Source: Phlebiopsis flavidoalba
Taxonomy: Eukaryota; Basidiomycota; Agaricomycetes; Polyporales; Phanerochaetaceae
Reading direction: 5' to 3'
Length of the DNA: 64,000 bases
Assembly (NCBI GenBank): GCA_035772785.1
Contig: JAOCPU010000045.1
Coordinates: 186,001-250,000 of the forward strand
The number at the start of each line of letters is the position of its first letter. Position 1 is the stretch's first letter. Of the stretch, positions 21,584 through 34,006 are shown piece after piece. The notes under the pieces are model-generated. The model ran no database searches and was not told where the DNA came from. It saw nothing but the letters and a program-made list of their open reading frames with translations. A program made the position numbers and the translations under genes.

Positions 21584-23386
21584 GCGCCACCAACCCTCCA
21601 CCTCTCCGCCCTTTCTCTTCTTTTCTTTTTTTGTTTCAGACGGTTGTATATGAGCATATTTTGGTTTACCCATCTGTAAGAACGCACACACGCCCATAGT
21701 ACGACGCTTACTATACCATCCCACCGCGCTCCTCCCCTCGCAGGACTCCTGACCGCCCCAGCATCATCGAGGTTGTACCACTAGCGGAAAATACCTTATT
21801 TCTAATCCCAGTATTTCCACAATCTTTCGTGTGTGTGTGCGTCAACGTCAGGCGCGATGCGAGCTTCCGCTGGCTCGGAGGTGTGTGTCGTCTGATGTCA
21901 CACTGTCACTTCTGTGTCCATGCAGGGATGGGGGAAGCCTTGCCAACTCAAATCGCGGTGCAGGCTCTGCTATCACGCATCGCGGGCAGCAAGGGCTGAT
22001 GCGCGGGAGCACTTGGGGAGATGGTTCGCCCTGTTCGACCAAAAAGAGCCCATGTGGTGCACGGGCGGTCGCCCTGCGTCCGTTGAATGCAACGGACCGC
22101 CGTGAAAAAAACTTTCGCATTGCGACGAACCCGTCAGAGGCGCGTGTGGCGTGCCCGGTCAGAATGCGCGGAAGGCCTGCTGTCGAACCCCACTCCGCCT
22201 GCAGCGCGCACGACGAGAGTCGTATCACCGCGCGGGCTGTCCAACCCTTTCTGGTACACGCACCAGCGTTGGCGCGCTGGCGGCTGGTGTGGCCTGGATC
22301 GCGCCCTGCGATAGGGTGGGAACGCGCGGGTGCGGTTCTTGCTGTAGGACGTGCGACGCCACACTCTGCTAGGGGGATGTGCAGGGGCCGTGCGAGATGT
22401 AGACTTGCACGGGCTCGCCCCGCCGTGTATCTCCTAAAGATTTCACTGCTCTATACGATGGCGTGAGAAAGCACCCACCCGCAATTCAGATACGGCTATC
22501 GCGCACCCACTCGAGCCCGCGTTGATCATTCGCCGCGTGCCGCCGTAAGATCGCATCGCGAGTAGGGGGGTTCTCGGCGTCCTGGAAAGAGCTGGATTTC
22601 CTGTTTGAATAGAGCGGCCCTATCTGGGATTTAATGTTGGGTGCGCCACATGGACAAAAGCAGCATCTCAGCCTGTATCACGGTTTCGCTTTGAGGATTT
22701 AACTCGCCCTAGGCCCGATCAGTTCTTTGGTTGGAATCTCATCGATTTCACAGCACTTGTAGTTGCGCGTATTAGGGATACAAAATTCCTTATGCAGTCT
22801 TTCCGAACTTCTGCTGGTAGCAACGTGCCTATGTGCAGGACCCTGACAGAGCTTGAGTAAACGTTGGGTAACTGAGCTACAGCCCATATTGGAATCCTTC
22901 CCGCACCCACCCCGCCTAAAAACGTAGAGTTTGTGACCATATGCCGGCAAGCGCCATGTCTGCGAAGGCGTCGTCACTTGACCACTCTAAACAGAAAGAG
23001 AACATACAGAGCATGTTCGATTGCGCCTGAACACTTCCAGCTATGTCAGCGTATGCAGTAATACGCGAAACCTTCATTGAGCGGATGAAGACATCGTGAG
23101 ATGGCCAGATTACCACAGGTCAGACGGCGTGCGAAGCCTGCGACCCCGTCGGTAGCGAAGACACTGCTGCAATGCAAGTGAAGACCGCGGGCAGTCATGC
23201 GTGAGGACGTGTCTGGAGAGGAAACTTCTATCCACATGGAGCGCTCAGTCTCGTGACCAGCGGGGTTGAATGGGGTGTGTAGTGCGCCTGAGAGAGTACT
23301 ACACCACACGAAGTGCGTAAGCGCGACTGGCTACAGCTCGTAAAAATAACCAACCACAGACTCGCCAACTCAAACCACCGAAGCCA
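21584..23386. other. Intergenic, no gene recognised
   Basis: Downstream of the sugar transporter. A 211-codon open frame at 21831-22466 (+) has a composition like random GC-rich DNA and no motif. Other frames are short. A GGGCTGTAGCTCAGTT stretch on the minus strand near 22888 resembles a tRNA 5' end, but the rest of the cloverleaf is missing. Confidence 0.45.
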
Positions 23387-23672
23387 ACGTTTGCGTCTAA
23401 ATTTTACGGCGAAGTCTATGCGACGGATCAGAAACTTATGGCGCCAGACGCGCTATTTCGGTATGAAACGCCACGGGGACGCCCCTACTTGGATATCGTC
23501 AAAACCTTAAAGCATTAGGGTACGTGAGTAGTTACATAGCAATGCTTTCGTGCAGTCAGGCCGTGTGCAAAGCACGTTATCCACGCATCACTTCTGCCCG
23601 AGCCCACGGCACCTTTTCTGAACGGACGATACTACTCGAAAAGCGATCATATCATTCCAATCCGCGTTACAG
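23387..23672 (+). pseudogene. Orphan exon pair of an unidentified gene
   Basis: Two protein-like segments fit an exon-intron-exon pattern. The first (23387-about 23519) reads TDQKLMAPDALFRYETPRG and GRPYLDIVKTLK; the second (about 23556-23672) reads HVIHASLLPEPTAPFLNGRY then SKSDHIIPIRVT. A GTACGTGAG donor at about 23520 and a TGCAG acceptor at 23551-23555 frame a 36-base gap, short for an intron, and a perfect GTATGT donor follows the second segment at 23673. In the frame shown a TAG sits just before the first donor; a one-base shift would read through. I do not recognise the protein, and the flanking DNA offers no further exons. It could be the relic or end of a broken gene. No functional claim is made. 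Confidence 0.35.
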
Positions 23673-23752
23673 GTATGTGATTCTCATAAAATAGTTTATC
23701 GCGTTCGCAACCCCGAGGCTTAGTAGTTTCCGCCATGACCTGCACAGCCCAA

Positions 23753-26700
23753 TCAGCCACTACCTACACACTTCACGAAAGAGAGCGCAAACGCACCTTG
23801 GTCCTTGAGCTGGGAAATGAACTGCTGATAGCTGGGCAAGGGGACGTCCGAGCGGTCCTGGACGAGACAGCTGAGCGCCCACAAGCGCAGAGCGGGCTCG
23901 CCGTCCTCCTTGACGATGTACAGGTGCGGCCAGTACGGCCCGCGGCGCATCTCCCGCGTCTTCTGCACGACCGCGTTGACGCGATGGTTGAACGCGTTGT
24001 CCAGCACGGTAGCAGCGTGGTCTGCGATGCAAGGGTGAGTAGGTGTCGCCCAGGCGGTGCGTATAGACGTACCTTGCCGCCGCGGAGAACCTCGTAGTTC
24101 GGCAGGTTGAAGACGTCCATGATCTTTGAGCTGCACTGGCACGGCGTCGCGGGCCCGACCCACAGGAAGATGGTCTGGCCGTCTTCGATGAGGTAGAGAC
24201 CGTGCCTCTCGAGGCGCTCCGGACGTGAGGGGCAATGGCGGCGGCGGGAGAATGACGCCCTGCTCGCCGACGGTTTCCACACTTAGGCACTAAATATCAG
24301 CTCGGTCGGTGCGTCCCAAGGACCGAGCAACCTTACCTCTGGCGGCATATTGTGCAGCGAGTAGCTAGAACGTCGGGTAGGGACGTACGGCATGAGCAGC
24401 TGGGACGGCAACGGAACGACGTCAGGAGACGCGCCTGCGCATACGCCCTACAGATCCGGCGGGATCTGAACTGCCGGCTCGCGCTCTGCCGGATGCCGAC
24501 GTTTTTTCAGCATTCGGGCCGAGCACCAGGACGGGCAGCATCTTGAGGTTTCTCCGAAGATCGCCAGCTGCGCGCGCTGGCGCCCGCGCCCCGCCGCGGT
24601 CATGCTCGCCTATGTACGCCTGCAGGATCTCGACGAGCTTGTTGAAGAGCGCGTCGCGGCTGTCCTCACAGCTTGTGCGTGAACATACAGCGTGGCTCGA
24701 CGGCCTTGTTCGAGAGGAGGGTCGCGAACATGGCACACCTGGTCGGCGGATGCGAATACCTCTGACAGGTTTGCTGGTGGTTGGGGAAAGGGTCGTGAAC
24801 GACACGAATACGACGTTCACCTGCGCAGAGCATTGTTGTCAGTATGTTACAGATCACTTGTGATTATATCAAAACAGTGTCATTTACCGTTAGCATGTCG
24901 TGTGGAGAATCGCAGTTTGGAAGACGACAAACGGTGACGTTGAGACCCTTTTGAGAGTGTCTTCGATCTGCACTTCAATGGCATACGACAAATCTTGCGG
25001 GACAGCGGGCATCGCAAATGAGATCGGTTGACCGCACAAAGAAGTTGCCGTGGAATGAGGACATCCGCAGGTTCTTTCAGAATGTCAGTGCACATACACA
25101 TAAAATGAACAATTCGACTCACTTTTGGACGCACGAACACACGCATGACGGCTTCGAGCATGATAGGTTGCGCCAGAACGGAGCCAAATTCGTGTGCGAA
25201 CTTGATGGCGTCCTCTGTGCGGTGCGTTGAATGCCGGGTAGAAATATGTCTGGCCAGAGGTGTATGAGGCAGCACAAGCTGTATCAACTCGTGAGATTAT
25301 GTTTGCAGGCTGCAGCGAGCACAGCGCTTAGCCCCAGCGTGGCGACGTCCTGGTAGGGCAGCACCTGAACAGGAACATGTCGACCGACACCTGAGCGCGC
25401 GAAGCACTCGATGGCCGAAACGTCTTGTAGGTGAAGAAAGGAGAAGCAGCTTGGAGCAAGCCAGATTCCTGGAAAGCCGTTAAAGATAAGGTGTTTTCGC
25501 TAGAAGAAACTGACTGACGTACCTTTGACGTTCCAGAACCTTGGGATCTTCTCTGTTCTTCAAGGCACCCACACACGACGGACGGCAAGCTTGACAGAAA
25601 GAGCACGATCGATCTTACCACCCAATCGCAAGAGACTGGCGGGTATCGTCAGATGAGCTAGAGGATTCGAGCTGGCGGTCTTACCATGAGTTGGAAGCCG
25701 GCCTGGAGAGCCGGGGCCGAGAGCGCTACCAATGATGTGGTTATCCTGGAAAACATGTCTCCTATAAACGTCCAAGAAGCGCCCTCCATGGATGCGCGGG
25801 CCTCGGGATAAGTTCACAAGCAAATCGGTAGGCTTGGGGAGAGGAACACGTCGTCGACGTCAGACACAACCAACATGGATGAGGACTCCGTTGTATCGCC
25901 AGCCTGTTAACAATGTCAGCTACAGGCCCCAACGTTAGAGTCTGAATTTTTCTTACGGGCATAGAGAAGAAGTACAGCGAGAACGTCGTCGAACGCGAAT
26001 GATTGCGACCATCGTCCTGCCATTCTCATCTGGTATGCGGTCACAGGTTCTCTAAGATTGTACGAGTCGGCAGTAGCAACCATGGCCGGACTGAACACAG
26101 CGCTGTGGCTGACGTCAACGATAAGGAAGATGTATACTGCGGCTCACCCCCTTGGGGGCGGGGGGCGGGCGGACCATGTACACTCGTGTAGGAGCGACAT
26201 ATTCGACGACACCCCGTGATTGAGCTCCAGACGAGACCATCTGTCACCGGGCTGATTCCTGACTTGGTCCCAGTCGAAACATTTGCGGCACCTCGTTCGA
26301 GATGATGAGCACATGCAGCATCGCCACTTTGAGGAGGACTCAACAAAGGTTGTATGGACACATTTTAGCGACGTACCGGTTGCCACCATCTATAAACTGC
26401 ACGTAGGGGTTGATGCTAGGTCTTTCTGCAGCGCCTGCAGCGGGCAATGATAGTATCTGTGACACAGCGGCAACGGGTTTTTCATCTCCCTCTTTCACAG
26501 AGCGGTATGGCGTGAGGACAAGACCCAGGAGGAATATTTGACTTCTTCAGCAGCGAGTTGGTCGTGGGAATTGCGTTTCAAAGTTGCACCGCTGGTACGA
26601 GTGGTCCGCGTTGGCGAGCGGGGAGGGCGAAAACGCAAGAGTTAGGGGGAAGGACTATTTCAGGCGGAGGCTGGTGAAGTTCAACGTGGATCCGGTGGGG

Positions 26701-27240
26701 ACGTGAGCAGGTTGGTGTCGGTGTGTGTACCAGCCGCAGGCCCTTTTGCCACCCATTGTTCATTTGTGAGAGAACTGATCGCGACCAGGGCATTTTGCTG
26801 GTTTGTACATCGGCGCCATGGGCGTTGTTGATGTAGTCGGGCTCAGCCTGTGCAACCGGGGTAGGGTAGATACGCTGGCTGGCCTTGTGCTTGCATTTGT
26901 TGCTGCTGGAATTGATTCTCGGTAGCCCGATCCCAGGAGTCGTTCGCAATGTTTTTGAAATAACTGGCCAGGTTGTCGCCGGGGGCAACCCGCCAGCGGC
27001 TTGGCGCACCGTCGCACGTCATCACACCCCGCAATGCATTCGCAGCGACCCTTGCTATATAACGATGGAGTCTGTCTGCTGCTGCGTGCTGTCGACGTTT
27101 GTGGATGGCCGCCGGCGGTGGGCATTGGCATGGCAGGTGTTTTCACCCTGGGCTTAATACCGACGGGGGGTCCCAAAGATGTCTGGCCAGTTGGGTTTTC
27201 TGAAGAGCCTATAAGAATGCTCTTTGAGTATTGACAGCAT
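23753..27240 (-). CDS. SEC24: SEC24, COPII coat cargo adaptor
   Basis: Cargo-binding subunit of the COPII coat at ER exit sites, partner of Sec23. The N-terminus (about 27240-26700) is Q/P/M-rich and disordered. Then [21 protein letters not shown] and [14 protein letters not shown]. The zinc finger shows as CRRC (about 26430) and, after an intron, WRCCMC (about 26330), followed by [20 protein letters not shown]. Trunk: [20 protein letters not shown], [13 protein letters not shown]. Later [78 protein letters not shown]. Gelsolin domain: [73 protein letters not shown]. The last intron leaves a short QGSG end with stop at 23755-23753. Start uncertain. Multiple frame breaks, one inside the zinc finger after CRRC. 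Confidence 0.95.
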
Positions 27241-28243
27241 GTAGGGCTCTTCACCGTGATAGAGATAGCGTTGGTGAGTTAGAGCTCCCTAAAGAATGTG
27301 AGTCCGGCATCACGAGACTGACATTCTATATAAGAACCTACCATCATTCAAGTCCATTCCGGGAGGCAGTTGTTTGCGCGGGTCAGAAGCCATCTTTGTA
27401 CATCTCCTATGAGAGGAGAAGCGACAGACACTCGAAAGTTATGCAAGCCGAGGGTGTTACAGCCGCGTCGACGTTCCCACGTCCACCGCGTGCATTGAGA
27501 TCGCGGGCTGGATGTCGGTGGTTATGTGCTTAGCACGCTCTAAAGCGCTGCGTCGCGGGGTAAAAATTCTGGCGACGACACGGTCCATGAGATGTTGGCG
27601 AGGCGACGTGGATGTTTTCAAGCTTGGAGGACCGACCCCGACCTGCGACAAGAGCCTGATACGCCAAACAGCTCATAGCCCTCGTCCCGTGCGGTGCTCC
27701 CACGTGCGCAGCTTGCCTATTTTCAGAATCCTCCTCCCAGATGTCGACCGACGCCGGTGGAAACATTCACCGTATATTCAGCCAATTTTTTCGACCCCTC
27801 TACCCACCTTCATCTGGCTAACATAGCTAAGCGCGGCATTTTAGACACTCGACGGAGCAGATAATTTCTGGGTTCCCCGCATTTCTCAATATACGGCAGC
27901 ACTTCTTGTTGAACATCGCTGCCATTCACACATATGACCAATCTCAGCGGGCCGTTCACACCTATCGGGAGCATCGCAATATATTGGCGGGGGTCTGGCG
28001 CGAGCACAAGTGCTCGCCCCCGCCTTACGGAACCCTCTACACGGTATACAGCAGGGCATAGAGCATCTACTGTTGAGTGACTCAGCACGCGCTTCATGGG
28101 CGAACCAGCAGACCTGATTGACCTTGGGGAAGGCTTTCCGGGATTCTTCCGGCGGTAAGTCGTTGTCGTGATGCAGATATGGTTGTACTTGCAACCACGC
28201 CTGCGATTTTACATAAACCGCTTTAAGGAGGCTGACACACACC
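27241..28243. other. Intergenic between SEC24 and the tandem MFS pair
   Basis: Divergent promoter region for SEC24 (-) and MFS copy A (+). No gene recognised. At 27603-27622 it contains the 20-base block GCGACGTGGATGTTTTCAAG, which recurs with one mismatch upstream of MFS copy B. Confidence 0.5.
27603..27622 (+). repeat. Shared upstream block, copy 1
   Basis: Twenty-base block that matches 30879-30898 at 19 of 20 positions. It lies about 620 bases before the provisional start of MFS copy A, close to the spacing seen for copy B. Probably a remnant of the tandem duplication or a retained regulatory element. Confidence 0.7.
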
Positions 28244-30552
28244 ATGCCTACAGATTCCCTTGCTACCCCCACCTAGGTGTTCTCCTCACTGAGGTTTACA
28301 CTGAAACCGGGCGGGGTCGCACGGCTTCTACGACCTCGATTTCCCTGCGCGGGCGGTCTCTACTCTCCACTCACCCGAAGGGGACGGGGACAATACACGG
28401 AAGAGCTTTTGAAAAAGCAAGCGAGATCGTAAACTTGCAGAGCTTGGTACAGCGGACGGGCTTCGCGATCTGGCGAGCCTAGCACTGGCAAGACATCTCC
28501 TGCACGAACCCAGCCGAACCCACACACCTTCCTCCCTCTGTCCAAGGTGGAAGGAGCATGTACAGTTTCGCGACCTTGTGCATTTGTGTTCTGTTTCTAG
28601 CAGGGTGGGGAACGACGGTACGACCGGTCCTTTACTTCCAGGATCCAGAGCAATTATCACGTAAGTGTGCCCTGTGGTGCTGCTCCCTTTCGAGTATAGA
28701 GACTCATTTGAGGCCCATGGCGAAACCCTTGTAGCTCAGTTATGCTGTTGTCTCATTAATCTTCATCTTCAACTGCGTGGTTATGTCCGCCGGGAAGTGT
28801 TGTCCCCTCCCTCCTACAACGCCGTGTTCATGGCGCCACTAGGGCTGTCGTCTTGGGCGCCGGACCGGCGACTCAATGTCCACTTGACCGATAAATTCGG
28901 GTTTGGCAAGGTGAGTAGCCACTCCATAAGGATGTAATGATTTACCAATGTAGCTTTTCAGGTCATGGTGCTGGGTATGTGACTCTGCGTGAGAGTTTCG
29001 CATTCGCGCTCAAAACTCACTATCAGGCTCTGTGGCCCAGTGCATTGGTTATGCTTTGTTACTCTCCTGCGCGCTCCGCTATTATGCGCCGCCTTTCCCA
29101 GTAATAGTATTAAGGCTTTGCTGTCAATGGCTTTGGCCTTTCAGTCCCAGGTATGTTCACGACGTCTACCTAGTCTTGAACAATGTCTTCCCCTGTTTCT
29201 GACTTTTCTGGAAAAGGCGGGGAAAGGACGCTTGGTGCTAATGGCTTTGTCGCTAGTATGAAGGATAATGCGCAGGTCAAGATGGGCCTACTACACGCCG
29301 CTTATGGTAGAGACTATCATAAGAGATCCATATTTCTGGCTAACAGGTACCTCTAGGGCTCGGAGCTCTTTGTGCACCGTTACTGTCCACCCATTTTGCT
29401 TCCGCAGCTCACTGGTCCTATCAGTATCTGGCCTCGCTTGGCCTTGCGTGCTCAATACCCTGTTTTCTTGATCGCCGTCTTCAGGTTCAAAAACTCAAAG
29501 ACCGTAAGTATACGTCCTTTACCTCACCGACAGGCCGCTGACAAGTTCCCCTATGTAAGAATGCCTCGCGGAATCAGGGCAAGCCGTCATTCATATACCG
29601 CAACTGCCAACCACGAGGACAGCAAGTACCGCCAAATATTTAGAATGCGAGAAGTCCACTTGTTGGCTTTCTTCATCTTATTTATGTCGTTGTCGAGGTC
29701 ACCCTTGGAGGTACGGTTTCCATGAGGGATCACCTGAAAGAACGGAAGTCTGATTATCTCATCTCTTCTCAGGATGGACCGTCACGTATGTCATTCAAGA
29801 AAGGGGTGGTGGAGCAAATGCAGGCTATGTCTAGCTGCAGGCTTCTTCGGAGGCGAGTTCCCCTCGGAGTTCCATATCAACTAGTCTCTGAGGCATAATG
29901 ATGTTGTTCTAGGCCTCACATTTGGTCGCGTTCGCTCTGCTTTGGGTTAACCACAAGGTCCGTTTCCGTTGTAATTCATATTATTCGGAGTCCTCATATT
30001 CTTCTAGCTGGGGGAACGCCTTGCCATCTATGTGTATACCATAATAGCATTGGCGTACCCCTCGTGACCGCTATAATCACACCACCACAGGACTAACAGC
30101 CGTGATGCATAGGTTGGAACTGGTAGTATGGCTCGTTGCCATCCCTGATAGGCGGCCGCGGTGGCTGTCTCGTTCGTTCGGCGTGCTCCTCGGTCCTGTC
30201 CCTAATGGCCCATCGTCATGAACCACTCAGCTCGTATCCTTCCGCATTGGCTCCTGACGGGCAGCATCGGCTGGATCGCCGGATTCAGGACAAGCGGGCT
30301 TTCATTGCCCTTCTTGACCGGTGTGTTTTTCCCATTGCAGCCTTTCTTGACCGTGTGTGATTGCCTCGAAATCCGGTATCTGGGCATTGCGTGTTTTGGA
30401 GGTTTTTTTTAGGGTGGAGCCATTGTACGTGCTACTATTCATACATCCCCGAACAAGCTCACTTGATGGCGTTTTACAGGATAGTGGCTATGATGGCGGT
30501 TATGCTTGTCCTTTGGTTCCTCGTTCCAAGCAAACCGCGTCGTATAGATTGA
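28244..30552 (+). CDS. MFS transporter, tandem copy A (fucose-permease/BSC6-like)
   Basis: Membrane transporter of the major facilitator superfamily, paralogous to the next gene. Provisional start at 28244 (MPTDSLATPT), by alignment of LTEVYTETG with STEVCTKTR of copy B. Readable blocks: NDGTTGPLLPxIQSNYHV, SYAVVSLIFIFNC, LTDKFGFGK, GSVAQCIGYALLLSC, ANGFVASMKDNAQVKMGLLH, TANHEDSKYRQIFRMREVHL, then AGYVxAGFFGG, LELVVWLV, MNHSARILPHWLLTGSIGWI, AGF and the C-terminal MLVLWFLVPSKPRRID, stop at 30550-30552. Introns of about 50 bases sit where copy B has them. The substrate is unknown. This copy has more frame breaks than copy B (for example around 28620, 28850 and 30150), so it may be decaying or simply badly sequenced. 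Confidence 0.82.
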
Positions 30553-31454
30553 GTATAGATGCGGTAGCATGCTGCGCCAATGTAGAATTCAAAATCGGAT
30601 GGAATACCCCCTGCTGTCTAAATCAAGTCTTTTGGTGACTGTTGAAGCTATCCTCTGGTTTGACGGTACGACTCGATACCACGGAGTCGTAGCGGCTTTC
30701 ACAACGCAGGCTCTGCTGACACGGCCTGGTTTGTGAATTGAGCCGAATTATGTTCAGGGGGCCCAAAGTGTCGTTCTTGGCTGTCTAATGTACGACGTGC
30801 GAAAAATTGAAATGCTATGAAGGTTTTTTTTAATCGTGAACATTTATGAGGCCTCTGAGGTCCCGTTGAGGCGAGCGGGCGACGTGGACGTTTTCAAGGC
30901 GGGACGGCTCCACGTGGCATTTCATTCTACGGCTGTGGCCGCTTGCGTGAACACTTTCGTGTCCATGCAAGCACTCACGTAACATTCGTCCTAGGTCCCT
31001 ACCCTGATGATTTCAAACCATACAGCTCGAGAGAATGGCTTGAGGGGGCACCTCAGCAGGATGGTCAAAGAGGACTCCAAGCGATTTCTCAGGCCCTCAT
31101 TTGCGACTAGTGAAAGTTCCACGTATGAGAGCTCCGGTTTTCGGACCACCTCGCACAGCTTCACAAGTCGCCACTGAACTTATTTACGTGCAGGTGACTC
31201 GTGCGTGCACATTCTGGTAAACCTGCAGCCCAAAAATCGCAATTATGGCTCCCATCTGTGAGTAACATGGCAGCGTACGGGCGCTAAGTCATGCGCAGGG
31301 AAGCGTTGACGAGATTTTCCCGGAGGTACGAAGATGGTTGTTGCCGGTGCGGATATAGATGCCCCACGGCCAGTCCCAAAACGCTGTGATTTTAAGGACT
31401 GTAGAAGTTAATATAAAGGTCTCGAGGCTCTCTCTGGCCTTCCTCGCTACCCCC
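30553..31454. other. Intergenic between the two tandem MFS genes
   Basis: No gene recognised. It contains the second copy of the shared 20-base block (30879-30898) and presumably the promoter of MFS copy B. Confidence 0.5.
30879..30898 (+). repeat. Shared upstream block, copy 2
   Basis: GCGACGTGGACGTTTTCAAG, one mismatch from 27603-27622. It lies about 560-660 bases before the two possible starts of MFS copy B (31455 and 31561). Confidence 0.7.
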
Positions 31455-33600
31455 ATGTCCTCCACAGAAGTCTGCACCAAAACGAGAGAGAGCGACCTCC
31501 GCTTCGGGATCGCCTCTCTCTTCGTGGACGCTCATCACACCCTTCACAGGCCGTCGACAATGCGCGAAAAAGCTTTGACAAGGCTGGGAGATATTGAACT
31601 GGCGGAGGTGGGTCCTGTCGACGGGACCTCCCAACTGGGAGAGCCCAGCATTGGGAAGACCTCGCCTGTCCCGCCGTCCGACGACCCAGCCGAGCCCCTA
31701 GCGGTGCCCAAGTGGAAGGCTCAAGTCCAGTTTTCTCACACTCTGCTTCACCTTGTTCTTGGCGGTACGGGTGGATATGACGGTACAACTGGTCCTCTGC
31801 TTCACAAGATCCAAAGCTACTATAACGTCAGTCTGTCCCCCGAGTGTTCATGCCGAGAGGCTCTAACCATGGCCCTCTTGCATCTGCAGCTAGGATACGC
31901 TGTTGTTTCGCTTATTTTCATCTTCAACTGTCTGGTAAGCAACCAAGTCGGTGGCTCATGTGATGTCTTCACTGACGCCACATAGGGCTTCGTCTCCGGC
32001 GCGTTCGTGAATGTCTATTTTGGTCCGACAAAATCGGCTTTGGGCAAGGTGAAGCACATTTTCATCGCATAATACTCGTCGACTCACCAAAGAGGTGCAG
32101 GCAATGGTCATTGGTAAACTTCCACAGCCACATATTCAATGACGCTGTCTCACACCCCTTCGAATCAGGTTCCATCGCGCAAGTCGTCGGTATATGTCTT
32201 AAGCTCGCCTGCTCCACCGTTTCCTGTACTGGTCCTAGGCTTCGTCTTCAATGGCTTCGGAGTAGCAATTCAGGTGTGTGTGTGGCCACGCTCGCTCCAT
32301 GAACGTGATCATCCTCTAATCTGTCGGACTAGGATGCTGGAGCCAACAGTTTTGTTGCCAGCATGAAGGATAATGCGCAGACCAAGATGGGTCTACTTCA
32401 GGCGGCATACGGTTGGCGAAGCCTTTTAGTACTCCGCATGCATATATTGACAACAGCTTCCTCACAGGTCGGAGGTGTCCCTGTGTGCTCCGATGTGTTG
32501 CCACTCCAGTCGTTTCATTTGTCCGCGATGGAGCACTGGTCCTAACCAATACACCTAACGTCCCTCGGGATTGCTGTCATCAACGTTGTTCTGCTTTGTG
32601 CGCTGTATTCAGGTTTAAGAAAGCAAGATGGTGACTTCAACCAATCTCTTGTTTCACACAGTAGCTGATCTTTCTTTCAGATTGCCTCACAGAGTCTGGA
32701 CAGGCAGTCATCCACACTACAACGGCCAACCATGAGGGCAACAAGTATCGTCAGTGTCGATTTTTTTCAGGTTGCGCGGAAGTTCATTTCTTGGCGATGT
32801 TCTTGCTTTTTATACGTCGGAGCGGAGGTTACGCTTGGTGGTATGTCTCCATCTTTGAGATAGGCATCTAGCTCCTCACGGTTTGCGTCTAGGGTGGACT
32901 GTGACATACATCGTCGAAGAGCGAGGCGGTGGAAATTCTGCGGGTTACGTATCTGCTGGATTCTTCGGAGGTAGAGAGCTCGCGAATAATTTGCAACGTA
33001 CCTCTCATTCATTGACTAGGTCTCACCTTCGGGCGGGTGGCCCTGCTGTGGATCAATCACAAGGTTCGTCGCAGACCTTGCGTTCCCATGTTGTCAGCAT
33101 AGCTCATCCTTCTCACAGTTGGGCGAGCGCAACGTCGTCTATATCTACACCGTGATTGCGATTGGGTACGTTTAGCTAGTGTTGTACTCATATCCTGGAC
33201 GCTACTCACCTGCCTGCGTCCTGTAGACTGGAACTCGTCGTGTGGCTCGTCCCTTCGCTCATCGGCAACGCCATCGCTGTCTCGTTCATCGGCGTACTTC
33301 TTGGCCCTCTTTACCCCATTCTTATGAACCACGCTGCACGAATCCTCCCACATGGACTCTTGACCGGCTGTATCGGCTAGGATTGCTGGCTTTGGACAAG
33401 CGGGGGCTCCGCTGCCATGACCCTTGTCTTGACCGGTGTGATCGCCTCAAAACATGGTATTTGGGCTCTACAACCACTGTGAGTACCATATCTTGCGAGA
33501 CATACTGCATACTCATTTTTTTCCCAGGATCGTGGCACTGTTGGCTGCTATGTTGGTTACGTGGTTCTTTGTTCCGCGCACGCCTCGTCGTGTTGAATAA
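31455..33600 (+). CDS. MFS transporter, tandem copy B (fucose-permease/BSC6-like)
   Basis: Better preserved of the two tandem MFS paralogues. Start at 31455 (MSSTEVCTKT), or at 31561 (MREKALTRLGDIELAEVG). Spans in order: GTGGYDGTTGPLLHKIQSYY, LGYAVVSLIFIFNCL, GFVSGAFVNVYFG, PPFPVLVLGFVFNGFGVAIQ, DAGANSFVASMKDNAQTKMG, LLQAAYG, VALLCAVFRFKK-like segment, TANHEGNKYRQ, FRKFISWRCSCFLYV region. Then TLGGWTVTYIVEERGGGNSA, GYVSAGFFGG, VGERNVVYIYTVIAIG, LELVVWLVPSLIGNAIAVSF, IGVLLGPLYPILMNHAARIL and PHGLLTGCIGWIAGFG. The end is MLVTWFFVPRTPRRVE, stop at 33598-33600. The DGTTG and MNHAARILPHGLLTG blocks match fungal MFS proteins related to fucose permeases, as far as I remember; substrate unknown. Frame breaks near 31840, 32420, 32780 and 33380. 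Confidence 0.92.
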
Positions 33601-34006
33601 GCACGTTTGTAAAACCCCCGTCAAAAATATTTCAATATAATACTCCTCTGATACAAACTTCCTATGATGTTTACTTTTGGCTATGTATATGTTTGGACGT
33701 TCTCAGCTTGTTGGCCACGCGGCACGCCCAATCGTGGTGGTCGTTACTACGTCACTTGCCTGATATGGATGGTTCACATGCTGCGGTATTTTAACATAAT
33801 GCCATGTGTCGGCGTTCGCACCGAGTTGAGGGCGCGTTTTAGCTAACATCCATACTCTCGACACTGCAAAACTCACACATAGCCTGGAAAGCGAAACAAC
33901 AATCTACCTATCTCACTACGATTTATTCAACACATATCGCTGTGCTTTTTGATTTGTCTATTCGAGGGAGGGTCATTCGGGACTCTGTACGTGCCACGGC
34001 ACTGGA
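33601..34006. other. Short intergenic region before SEC2
   Basis: About 400 bases between MFS copy B and the SEC2-type gene, AT-richer than its flanks. It presumably holds the terminator of the former and promoter of the latter. No gene or clear TATA box seen. Confidence 0.5.

Noticed and set aside
22790..22895. tRNA-like start GGGCTGTAGCTCAGTT on the minus strand
   Set aside because: No matching D-arm, anticodon arm, T-loop or acceptor 3' strand follows.
28725..28745. TTGTAGCTCAGTTATGC as a tRNA fragment
   Set aside because: It lies in MFS copy A, whose reading frame encodes the conserved SYAVVSLIFIF span.
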